From CAIOYC01 sp965277345 (GTDB lineage Bacteria; Pseudomonadota; Alphaproteobacteria; Caulobacterales; Caulobacteraceae), in the NCBI GenBank assembly GCA_965277345.1, contig CBDICI010000004.1, positions 1,860,001 to 1,924,000 on the forward strand: a DNA stretch of 64,000 nucleotides. Reading direction: 5' to 3'. Both the position numbers and the translations under genes were made by a program. The notes beneath the pieces are model-generated. The model was given only the letters and a program-made list of their open reading frames with translations. It was not told the origin of the DNA and ran no database searches. Shown here piece by piece: positions 57,635 to 64,000 of the stretch; position 1 is the stretch's first letter, and every line of letters begins with the position of its first letter.

Positions 57635-59068
57635 ATGCGTCTCCTGCGCCTCGTCCTCCTGCCGCTGGTCCTCACGGCGGCCTGCTCCCAACCTGACAAC
57701 TCCAACGCGCAGACCGCAAAGCTCGGCGGGCCGGTGCCCGGTCTGGCCGCGCCCAACCGCGCGCCGCCGCCGGACTTCGCCACCATGAAGATGTCCTTCG
57801 CCCCGGTGGTGAAGCGCGCGGCGCCGGCTGTGGTCAACGTCTTCTCCCAGCGCGTGGTGCGCCAGCAGGTGGACCCCTTCTGGCAGATGTTCGGCGGCAT
57901 GGGCGTGCCGCAGAGCCGGGTGGAGGGCTCGCTGGGCTCCGGCGTCATCGTCCGCGCCGACGGCCTGATCGTCACCAACAACCACGTGGTCGAGGGCGGC
58001 CAGCAATTGAACGTGGTGCTGAACGACCGTCGCGAGTTCCCGGCCAAGGTCGTGCTGGCCGATCCGCGCTCCGACCTCGCCGTGCTGCAGATCGACACCA
58101 AGGGTGAGCGCCTGCCGGTGTTGCCTATCGCGGACCGGGACGAGGTGCAGGTGGGCGACCTCGTCCTGGCCATCGGCGATCCCTTTGGCGTCGGCCAGAC
58201 GGTGACCAACGGCATCGTCTCGGCGCTCGCCCGTACCGACGTCGGCGCCTCGGACTTCTCGTTCTTCATCCAGACCGACGCCTCGATCAATCCGGGCAAT
58301 TCCGGCGGGCCGCTGGTGGATATGAACGGCAACCTGATCGGCATCAACACGCTGATCTATTCGCGCACCGGCTCGTCCACCGGCATCGGCTTCGCCATCC
58401 CCGCCGCCATGGTCCGGCGTGTGGTGGAGACCGCCAACGGCGGCGCCAAGAGCGTGTCGCGGCCCTGGCTCGGCGCCCGGACCCAGGGCGTCACCGCCGA
58501 TACCGGCAAGAGTCTGGGGCTCGACCGGCCGCTGGGCGTGTTGGTGGCCGAGGTCTATCCCGGCGGCCCGGCCGCGCGGGCGGGCCTGAAGGACGGCGAC
58601 CTGATCGTCGCCGCCGACGGCCAACCGGTGAACGACGAGGGCGGGCTGAACTATCGTGTCGCCACCCACCGGCCGGGCGAGTCCATCGCCCTGACCGTGG
58701 GCCAGGGCGGGCGCCAGCATACCCTGACCGTGCGGCTGGAAAGCCCCCCCGGCGCCGCCACGCGCGACGACCGCACGCTCGGCGGACGCCAGCCCCTGCA
58801 GGGCGCCACGGTGGTGACCCTCTCGCCCGCCGTGGCCGACGAGTACGGGCTGGACCAGGGCCTGTCCGGCGTGGTCATCACCAAGCTCAGCGACGGTATC
58901 GCCCAGGGTCAGGGCTTCCGCCCCGGCGACATTATTCGCAAGGTCAACGGCCGCGCCATCACCAGCGTGGCCGGGCTGGCGGCGGCCATGGCCGCCCCGG
59001 TCGGCGGCGGCTGGCGCATGGTGGTGGAGCGCGGCGGCCAGCAGATCCCCGTGGATATCGGGCAGTAG
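57635..59068 (+). CDS. Periplasmic Do/Deg-type serine protease (HtrA family), lipoprotein
   Basis: A 477-residue protease. The signal ends LVLTAACSQP, a lipobox with Cys17. The trypsin-like domain has the catalytic His117 (TNNHVVEGG), Asp147 (RSDLAVL) and Ser223 (NPGNSGGPL), plus LAIGDPFGVGQTVTNGIVS. Two PDZ domains follow, the first around PWLGARTQGVTADTGKSLGLDRPLGVLVAEVYPGGPAARAGLKDGD, the second around GLDQGLSGVVITKLS. It would degrade or chaperone misfolded envelope proteins. It is similar to DegQ/DegP; which one cannot be decided. It is likely monocistronic. Confidence 0.94.
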   Translation: MRLLRLVLLPLVLTAACSQPDNSNAQTAKLGGPVPGLAAPNRAPPPDFATMKMSFAPVVKRAAPAVVNVFSQRVVRQQVDPFWQMFGGMGVPQSRVEGSLGSGVIVRADGLIVTNNHVVEGGQQLNVVLNDRREFPAKVVLADPRSDLAVLQIDTKGERLPVLPIADRDEVQVGDLVLAIGDPFGVGQTVTNGIVSALARTDVGASDFSFFIQTDASINPGNSGGPLVDMNGNLIGINTLIYSRTGSSTGIGFAIPAAMVRRVVETANGGAKSVSRPWLGARTQGVTADTGKSLGLDRPLGVLVAEVYPGGPAARAGLKDGDLIVAADGQPVNDEGGLNYRVATHRPGESIALTVGQGGRQHTLTVRLESPPGAATRDDRTLGGRQPLQGATVVTLSPAVADEYGLDQGLSGVVITKLSDGIAQGQGFRPGDIIRKVNGRAITSVAGLAAAMAAPVGGGWRMVVERGGQQIPVDIGQ

Positions 59069-59077
59069 CGCCCTAAT

Positions 59078-59211
59078 TCCTCCCCCGCTGCGCGGGGGAG
59101 GAGGACCCCGAAGGGGTGGAGGGGGCCGCGCCGCCCTATCCGGCTGTCTCAGCACAGCCCCCTCCGTCGCGTCGCTTCGCGCCTCGCCACCTTCCCGCGT
59201 CGCAGGGGAAG
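59078..59211 (+). repeat. Dispersed GC-rich palindromic repeat, copy C
   Basis: An element of about 134 bases filling the gap before rarA. TCCTCCCCCGCTGCGCGGGG forms a hairpin. GAAGGGGTGGAGGGGG, CGCGCCGCCC, CCCCCTCCGTCGCG and CGCCACCTTCCC are shared in order with copies A and B. Confidence 0.8.
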
Positions 59212-59235
59212 AGAAGAAAGCCTATATCCCCTCCC

Positions 59236-60543
59236 ATGACCGATCTTTTTCAGGCCGCCGGGCTGACGCCGGAGGCGCCGCGCCCGCTGGCCGACCGCTT
59301 GCGCCCCAAGACCCTCGCCGAGGTGGTGGGACAGGCGCACCTGTTGGGGCCGGACGGCCCTATCGGCCGCATGGCTGCGGCGCATCGGCTGTCGTCCATG
59401 ATCCTGTGGGGACCGCCGGGGGTGGGCAAGACCACCATCGCCCGCCTGCTGGCCGACGCGGCGGGCTATCAGTTCCAGCAGCTTTCGGCGGTGTTCTCCG
59501 GCGTGGCCGACCTGAAGAAGGCGTTCGAGACCGCCCGCGCCCGCCGCGCGGCGGGACAGGCGACGCTGCTGTTCGTGGACGAGATCCACCGCTTCAACCG
59601 CGCCCAGCAGGACGGCTTTTTGCCCTATGTGGAGGCCGGGGATGTGACCCTGGTGGGGGCCACCACGGAAAACCCCAGCTTCGAGCTGAACGGGGCGCTG
59701 CTGTCCCGGGCGCAGGTCTATGTGCTGCGGCGGCTGGACGATACGGCGCTCGACGAACTGCTGCAGCGGGCCGAGGCCTATGAAGGTCGCGCCCTGCCCC
59801 TGACGAGGGAGGCGCGCGAGGCGCTGATCGCCATGGCCGACGGCGATGGGCGCTATGTGTTGACCCTGGCCGAGACCCTGTTCGCCATCGAGGCCGGGTC
59901 CACCCCCCTCGACAACGCGGCCCTGGCGGCGGTGCTGCAGCGCCGCGCCCCCGCCTATGACAAAGACCGGGAGGAGCACTACAACATCATCTCCGCTCTG
60001 CATAAGTCGATCCGCGGCTCGGACCCGGACGCGGCCCTCTACTGGCTGGCGCGGATGCTTGAGGGGGGCGAGGAGCCGCTGTTCATCGCCCGCCGGCTGA
60101 TCCGCGCGGCCATGGAGGACGTGGGCGCGGCCGACCCCACCGCCCTGATGGTCGCCGTCGCCGCCAAGGAGGCCTATGACTTCCTCGGCAGTCCCGAGGG
60201 GGAGGTCGGCCTCGCCCAGACCGTGGTGCACCTCGCCGCCGCGCCCAAGTCCAACGCCGTCTACAAGGCGCTGGGCGCCGCCCGCCGCGCCGCCAAGGAG
60301 ACCGGTTCGCTCATGCCGCCCGCCCACATCCGCAACGCGCCCACCAAGCTGATGAAGAGCCTCGGCTACGGCCAGGGCTATGAATACGACCACGACGCCG
60401 AGGGCGGTTTCTCCGGCCAGAACTACTTCCCCGAAGGGATGGAGCGCCGGGTGTTCTACAATCCCAAGGGCGAGGGGCGAGAGGCGGCCATCAAGGAGCG
60501 CCTGGACCGCTGGGCGGCGCTGCGGAAGGAGAAGGCGCCGTGA
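59236..60543 (+). CDS. rarA: Replication-associated recombination protein A (RarA/MgsA)
   Basis: A 435-residue AAA+ ATPase acting at stalled replication forks. PLADRLRPKTLAEVVGQAHLLGPDGPIGRMAAAHRL starts the AAA+ domain. Walker A is GPPGVGKTT and Walker B is LLFVDEIHRFNRAQQDGFLPYVEAG, with sensor 1 in GATTENPSFELNGALLSRAQVY. The C-terminal tetramerisation part includes DREEHYNIISALHKSIRGSDPDAALYWLARMLEGGE. The ATG at 59236 was used; the frame opens earlier inside repeat copy C. Confidence 0.96.
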   Translation: MTDLFQAAGLTPEAPRPLADRLRPKTLAEVVGQAHLLGPDGPIGRMAAAHRLSSMILWGPPGVGKTTIARLLADAAGYQFQQLSAVFSGVADLKKAFETARARRAAGQATLLFVDEIHRFNRAQQDGFLPYVEAGDVTLVGATTENPSFELNGALLSRAQVYVLRRLDDTALDELLQRAEAYEGRALPLTREAREALIAMADGDGRYVLTLAETLFAIEAGSTPLDNAALAAVLQRRAPAYDKDREEHYNIISALHKSIRGSDPDAALYWLARMLEGGEEPLFIARRLIRAAMEDVGAADPTALMVAVAAKEAYDFLGSPEGEVGLAQTVVHLAAAPKSNAVYKALGAARRAAKETGSLMPPAHIRNAPTKLMKSLGYGQGYEYDHDAEGGFSGQNYFPEGMERRVFYNPKGEGREAAIKERLDRWAALRKEKAP

Positions 60544-60545
60544 CT

Positions 60546-60696
60546 CCTTTCCCCCTCGAGGGGGGAAAGGCCGGCATTGGGGGCGAACGCACCGATCCGT
60601 CCGGAAGAGCGCGGGAGGCGGCGCCTCAAGCGCCATATACTCCGCTGGCCTGCACCCACCCCCATCCCCGACCCTTCCCCCCTCGAGGGGGAAGGG
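60546..60696 (+). repeat. Inverted-repeat element between rarA and the pseudouridine synthase gene
   Basis: CCTTTCCCCCTCGAGGGGGG near the start and CTTCCCCCCTCGAGGGGGAA near the end are each palindromic and similar to each other, bounding about 150 bases. Sequence between them (GGGGGCGAACGCACC, CCACCCCCATCCCC) is again complementary in part. It is a different family from copies A-C. Confidence 0.65.
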
Positions 60697-60697
60697 C

Positions 60698-61429
60698 GTG
60701 AGAACTCCCATAACCCTCACCGCGCAGGAGTTCGCCTACGCCCGCTCCCTGGTCATCGACGAGGATGCGGCGATCCTGGCGTTGAACAAGCCGGCGGGGC
60801 TGTCCAGCCAGGGCGGGCGGATCGCGGCGCATACCTTGGACGACCTGCTCTGGGCCTTCGCCCGCTCCAACGGCAAGCGGCCCGAACTCGTGCACCGGCT
60901 GGACCGTGACACCTCCGGCGTGATCCTGGCGGCCAAGACCAAGCCCGCGGCGGGCTTCCTCGGCAAGGCCATCGCCGCACGGAAGGTGAAGAAGACCTAC
61001 CTCGCCCTCCTCGCCGCCCCGCCCGAACCGCCCGCCGGGACCATCGACACGCCGCTCCGCCGCGAAGAAATCGGACGCGAGGCCTATATGCGTCCCTGCG
61101 CCCCCGACCACCCGGCAGCGGAACAAGCGCAGAGCCGCTATCGCACCCTGGCGGTGGGCGACGGCGCCGCTCTGGTGGAGCTTTCACCCCACACCGGGCG
61201 GATGCACCAGCTTCGCGTGCACCTGGCCTCTATCGGTCGGCCCATTCTCGGCGACGTGCGCTATGGCGGAGCGCTGACGGCGGGCGGGCGGCCTGTGCCG
61301 CGCCTCATGCTGCACGCCCTGAGGCTGGAATTTCCGCATCCCGAAGGCGGCGCGCGTGCGGTGGAGGCGCCGCCGCCGCAGGATTTCGCCGCGGTCGCGT
61401 GCGGCGCGGGGATTGCTATAACGCGGTGA
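60698..61429 (+). CDS. RluA-family pseudouridine synthase without S4 domain
   Basis: A 243-residue enzyme that isomerises uridine in rRNA or tRNA. The catalytic Asp is in LVHRLDRDTSGVILAAKTKPAA. SPHTGRMHQLRVHLASIGRPILGDVRYGG is the RluA block. It lacks the N-terminal S4 domain, like RluA/TruC. The GTG start at 60698 directly follows the repeat; upstream sequence is repeat, not protein. Its stop overlaps the fluC ATG. The target base cannot be inferred. Confidence 0.88.
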   Translation: MRTPITLTAQEFAYARSLVIDEDAAILALNKPAGLSSQGGRIAAHTLDDLLWAFARSNGKRPELVHRLDRDTSGVILAAKTKPAAGFLGKAIAARKVKKTYLALLAAPPEPPAGTIDTPLRREEIGREAYMRPCAPDHPAAEQAQSRYRTLAVGDGAALVELSPHTGRMHQLRVHLASIGRPILGDVRYGGALTAGGRPVPRLMLHALRLEFPHPEGGARAVEAPPPQDFAAVACGAGIAITR

Positions 61430-61809
61430 TGAACCTGCTTCTCGTCTTTCTCGGCGGCGGCCTCGGCGCGGCGGCGCGCTATCTGGTCGGGGTGGGGTGG
61501 GTCCGCGCGGCGGGGCCCGCCCAGCCCTGGATGGCCACCGCCCTAATCAACGTGGCCGGCAGCCTGCTGATGGGCCTGCTGATCGGCGTGCTGGCGCGCA
61601 ACACCGGGGTCGGCGACCGCTGGCGCCTGCTGCTGGGCGTCGGCGTGCTGGGGGGCTTCACCACCTTCTCCTCCTTCTCGCTGGAGGCGGTGATGCTGAT
61701 CGAACACCGGGCCTATGGGATCGCCGCCGCCTATGTGGGTGGTTCGGTGGCGCTCGGCCTGATCGGCCTGATGCTCGGCCTCGTCATCATGCGCAGGCTG
61801 CCGCTGTGA
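61429..61809 (+). CDS. fluC: Fluoride ion channel FluC (CrcB)
   Basis: A 126-residue, four-helix membrane protein that forms dual-topology dimers and exports fluoride. LLVFLGGGLGAAARYLVGV, the conserved Asn in TALINVAGSLLMG, GFTTFSSFSLEAVMLI (the phenylalanine-box and central Na+ site) and the last GLVIMRRL helix are intact. It is placed between two pseudouridine synthase genes and overlaps both by a few bases. No fluoride riboswitch was seen upstream. Confidence 0.95.
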   Translation: MNLLLVFLGGGLGAAARYLVGVGWVRAAGPAQPWMATALINVAGSLLMGLLIGVLARNTGVGDRWRLLLGVGVLGGFTTFSSFSLEAVMLIEHRAYGIAAAYVGGSVALGLIGLMLGLVIMRRLPL

Positions 61810-62798
61810 GGGCGGTGCAGACCCTGATCGTCGGCGCCGGCGAGGATGGGGCGCGGCTCGACAAGTGGTTCAAGCGACGCTGGCCGCACCTGAACCATGT
61901 GATGATCCAGAAGCTGGCCCGATCCGGTCAGATCAGGGTCGATGGCGCCCGGGCGAGGCCCGACACGCGGCTGGCCGCCGGCGCCAGCGTGCGCGTACCG
62001 CCCCTGCCGGATGCGGACGAGGCGGCGGAACAGCGCGAGGGCCTCAGTGCGCGCGACATCGCCTATGCCAAGTCCCTCGTGCTGTACGAGGATGATGAGG
62101 TGCTGGCGCTGAACAAGCCCTCGGGCCTCGCCGTGCAGGGGGGGACCAAGACTACGCGGCATGTGGACCGCCTGCTCGGCGCCTGGGGAGAAGGTGTGGA
62201 CAGACCGCGCCTGGTGCACCGGCTGGACCGCGACACCTCCGGTGTGCTGGTGCTCGGCAAGACGCCCAACGCGGCGGCGCGGCTGGCGGGCTATTTCGCG
62301 GGGCGCCAGGCCGTCAAGACCTATTGGGCCCTCGTCTTCGGCGTGCCTGAGCGGAGCGAGGGCGCCATCGACCTTGCCCTGATCAAGAAGGGCGTCGGCG
62401 ATCGCGAGATGGTGGTCCCCGCCGCCTTCCGCGAGCCGGGCGCCGAGCCGGCCGAAACCGACTACCGCATCCTGGCGACGGCGGAGGGCGGCGCCGCAGC
62501 GTGGATGGCGCTGCGCCCCCACACCGGCCGCACCCACCAGCTTCGGGTGCATATGAAGGCCATCGGCCATCCCATCCTCGGCGATCCCAAATATGGCGAC
62601 GCCGCCTCCACCGCGTTCTCGCAGGGGCTGAAGCTGCAATTGCACGCCCGGCGGCTGGTGATACTGCGGCCTTCGGGCGAACCCTTGATGCTGGAGGCGC
62701 CGCTGAGCCCCGAGATGCAGGCCGGCTTCGCCCGCTTCGGCTTCGACGAGCGCGACGTGCCGGCCGAGCCGTTCGGGCCGCTCGGGCCGCCAGGGTAG
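61806..62798 (+). CDS. RluC/RluD-type pseudouridine synthase with S4 domain
   Basis: A 330-residue enzyme. The GTG at 61806 overlaps the fluC stop. The N-terminal S4 RNA-binding domain reads GEDGARLDKWFKRRWPHLNHVMIQKLARSGQIRVDGARARPDTRLAAG. The catalytic motif is RLVHRLDRDTSGVLVLGKTPNAA, with RPHTGRTHQLRVHMKAIGHPILGDPKYGD. Position and S4 domain suggest RluC (23S rRNA U955/2504/2580), though RluD-type cannot be excluded. The C-terminus after FGFDERDVP is Pro/Gly-rich. Confidence 0.9.
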   Translation: MRAVQTLIVGAGEDGARLDKWFKRRWPHLNHVMIQKLARSGQIRVDGARARPDTRLAAGASVRVPPLPDADEAAEQREGLSARDIAYAKSLVLYEDDEVLALNKPSGLAVQGGTKTTRHVDRLLGAWGEGVDRPRLVHRLDRDTSGVLVLGKTPNAAARLAGYFAGRQAVKTYWALVFGVPERSEGAIDLALIKKGVGDREMVVPAAFREPGAEPAETDYRILATAEGGAAAWMALRPHTGRTHQLRVHMKAIGHPILGDPKYGDAASTAFSQGLKLQLHARRLVILRPSGEPLMLEAPLSPEMQAGFARFGFDERDVPAEPFGPLGPPG

Positions 62799-62806
62799 TG
62801 GGTCCG

Positions 62807-62848
62807 CCCTCGCCCTTCGAGGCCGCTTCGCGGCGCCTCAGGATGAGG
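62807..62848 (+). repeat. Short palindromic repeat (CCCTCGCCCTTCGAGG...CCTCAGGATGAGG)
   Basis: 42 bases in the gap between the pseudouridine synthase and DUF1501 genes. CCTCGCCCTTCGAGG, CCGCTTCGCGG and CCTCAGGATGAGG are three consecutive small inverted repeats. The wording resembles a repeat widespread in alphaproteobacteria. It lies where transcripts from both sides converge and might serve as a terminator, though there is no U-tract. Confidence 0.55.
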
Positions 62849-62868
62849 ACTAATTCAATATCGCCCAG

Positions 62869-64000
62869 CTAAGCGATCAGCCCCGTCACGGGCTGGGCCT
62901 CGGCGGAGCCTGGGAACACCACGGTCTCCAGCTTGCGGCGGTCCAGGCCCATGTGATCGATCAGCACGCCCTTGAAGACCGAGCGCACGTCCAGCGTCGG
63001 GGCGAGGTCGCGGTTCTCGAACAGCGTGGCCTGTTGCAGGGTGGGCCAGTCGCCGACGATGCCGCCGCCCTTCAGCGCGCCGCCGGCCATGACCATGCAG
63101 GAGGCGGTGCCGTGGTCGGTGCCCCGCGTCCCGTTGATCCTTGCGGTGCGGCCGAACTCGGTGGCCATCACCACCACCGTGTCCTTCCACTGGTCGCCCA
63201 TGCCGGTCTGCAGGCCGGCGATGACGTTGTCGACGAGGGAGAGCCGCCCGGCCAACTGGCCGTTCTCATTGCCCTGGTTGGCGTGGGTGTCGAACCCGTC
63301 GAGCGACAGCACCGCGATGGACGGGCCGCCCGGCGCGACGAGGAACTTGGCGGCGGTGTTGGCGAAGGCCTGTACGTCCGCGCCATTCAAGGGTTTGCCG
63401 CCGTTGATCACATCCGCCTGCGCCTCGGTGGCGAGGCCGGTGGCCAAGGCGGGGCCGAGCAGGTGGTCGCCGGCATAGAGGTCGGCCAGGGCGTTGGCTA
63501 CGCGGTTGGTCTGGCCGTTCAGCCGCCCGCCCGGCGACCAGGACTCCGCCTGCACCGGGCCGCGCAGGATCAGCGGCTCTTGCGCGCCGATGGACAGGGC
63601 CATGATCTTGCGGTCCGGCTGCGCCACCTGCAGCGTGCGGTTCAGCCATCCGGTGGTGGAGGCGTAGAGCTGCGCCCCGCCGGTCTCGAGCAGGTCCTGC
63701 GCCTCGAAGTGCGAGCGGATGCGCTGGGGGATGGCCGCGGCCGGGGCGATCCGCGCCTGGCCCGATTGCAGCAGCGCGTGCACCTTGACCAGCTTGGGAT
63801 GCAGGCCGAACTGGCCGTCGATGGGCAGCACCTTGTCAGGGGCGATGGCGATCTCGCCCCTGAGGTTGCGATAGTCCGGATCGCCGATGGGCGGGGCGAG
63901 GGAAAGGCCGTCGCAGGCGCCGCGCTGGATGATCACCACCAGCTTCTTGCGGGCGAAGTCGGCGGCGGCCGCGCCATGGGCGACGCCGAGGAAGGTGGCG
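62869..64000 (-). CDS. DUF1501-domain protein, 5' end missing
   Basis: The last gene, read leftward. It is open from the window edge to a TAG at 62871-62869, giving at least 377 residues. The N-terminal part visible reads RKKLVVIIQRGACDGLSLAPPIGDPDY, typical of DUF1501 (alkaline-phosphatase-like fold). Further blocks are GQFGLHPKLVKVHALL, VLSLDGFDTHANQGNENGQLAGRLSLVDNVIAGLQ and VVVMATEFGRTARINGTRGTDHGTASCMVMAGGALKGG. Many members have a Tat signal, which would lie outside the window. Genes of this family commonly neighbour a DUF1800 gene. Confidence 0.88.
   Translation of the reverse strand, partial: ATFLGVAHGAAAADFARKKLVVIIQRGACDGLSLAPPIGDPDYRNLRGEIAIAPDKVLPIDGQFGLHPKLVKVHALLQSGQARIAPAAAIPQRIRSHFEAQDLLETGGAQLYASTTGWLNRTLQVAQPDRKIMALSIGAQEPLILRGPVQAESWSPGGRLNGQTNRVANALADLYAGDHLLGPALATGLATEAQADVINGGKPLNGADVQAFANTAAKFLVAPGGPSIAVLSLDGFDTHANQGNENGQLAGRLSLVDNVIAGLQTGMGDQWKDTVVVMATEFGRTARINGTRGTDHGTASCMVMAGGALKGGGIVGDWPTLQQATLFENRDLAPTLDVRSVFKGVLIDHMGLDRRKLETVVFPGSAEAQPVTGLIA

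Noticed and set aside
61300..61428. A fluoride riboswitch before fluC
   Set aside because: The region is coding sequence of the overlapping pseudouridine synthase, and no fluoride riboswitch consensus was recognised.

Overview
The window is high-GC chromosomal DNA from an alphaproteobacterium, most likely of the Caulobacterales (Caulobacter/Phenylobacterium-like). This is inferred from the gene content: a division/cell-wall block ftsI-murE-murF-mraY-murD, UrcA-family and GIN-domain exported proteins, a lone rpsD, a CGFS glutaredoxin beside a BolA-like gene, receiver and HPt-like proteins with the alphaproteobacterial GPDRR tail, and dispersed GC-rich palindromic repeats of the kind common in this group. 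No rRNA, CRISPR array, intact insertion sequence or prophage was seen. The window starts inside ftsI and ends inside a DUF1501-family gene.

Layout. 1-5661: the end of ftsI, then murE, murF, mraY and murD, tightly overlapped. The usual next genes (ftsW, murG, murC) are not there. 5769-10757: a small envelope-polysaccharide locus replaces them (Wzy-like polymerase, Wzx-like flippase, polysaccharide export protein, UDP-glucose dehydrogenase). 10885-29692: housekeeping and regulatory genes, namely a glycine-zipper protein, BolA/Grx, an Old Yellow Enzyme, UrcA, rpsD, TrmJ, an AraC regulator, an OmpA-type lipoprotein, GST, an MFS carrier, pirin, Lrp, a MarR/OmpR/EnvZ operon divergent from ilvE, tRNA-Thr, a receiver/HPt-like pair that has lost its phospho-acceptors, an entericidin and ArfB. 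30094-37345: a CPBP membrane protease, a 1340-residue Pls/PosA-type single-module peptide synthetase with three membrane/left-handed beta-helix repeats, its probable phosphopantetheinyl transferase, cytochrome c and a GIN-domain protein. 37362-52333: the S10-spc-alpha ribosomal protein supercluster with secY, adk and rpoA. 52425-62798: an HNH-type gene pair, a nucleotide pyrophosphatase-like lipoprotein, a VOC/ArsR/SRPBCC/MmcQ operon, an MFS carrier, a Deg protease, rarA, and fluC between two RluA-type pseudouridine synthases. 62869-64000: DUF1501, incomplete.

How the genes fit together. The mur genes make lipid I precursors. The polysaccharide genes would polymerise, flip and export a uronate-containing glycan, but no glycosyltransferase is nearby. 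The synthetase and its transferase form a self-contained route to a homo-poly(amino acid); a by-eye reading of its specificity pocket resembles lysine-type codes. Gene density is high, and many neighbours are coupled by ATGA, GTGA or TAATG overlaps.

The best candidates for undescribed biology are the Pls/PosA-like synthetase locus (31063-35839), the doubly acceptor-less receiver/HPt pair (27881-28890), the ATGA-coupled HNH pair (52425-53185), a ribosome-binding-site-masking leader upstream of the UrcA gene (14741-14785), and paired hairpin elements embedded in the ribosomal operon.
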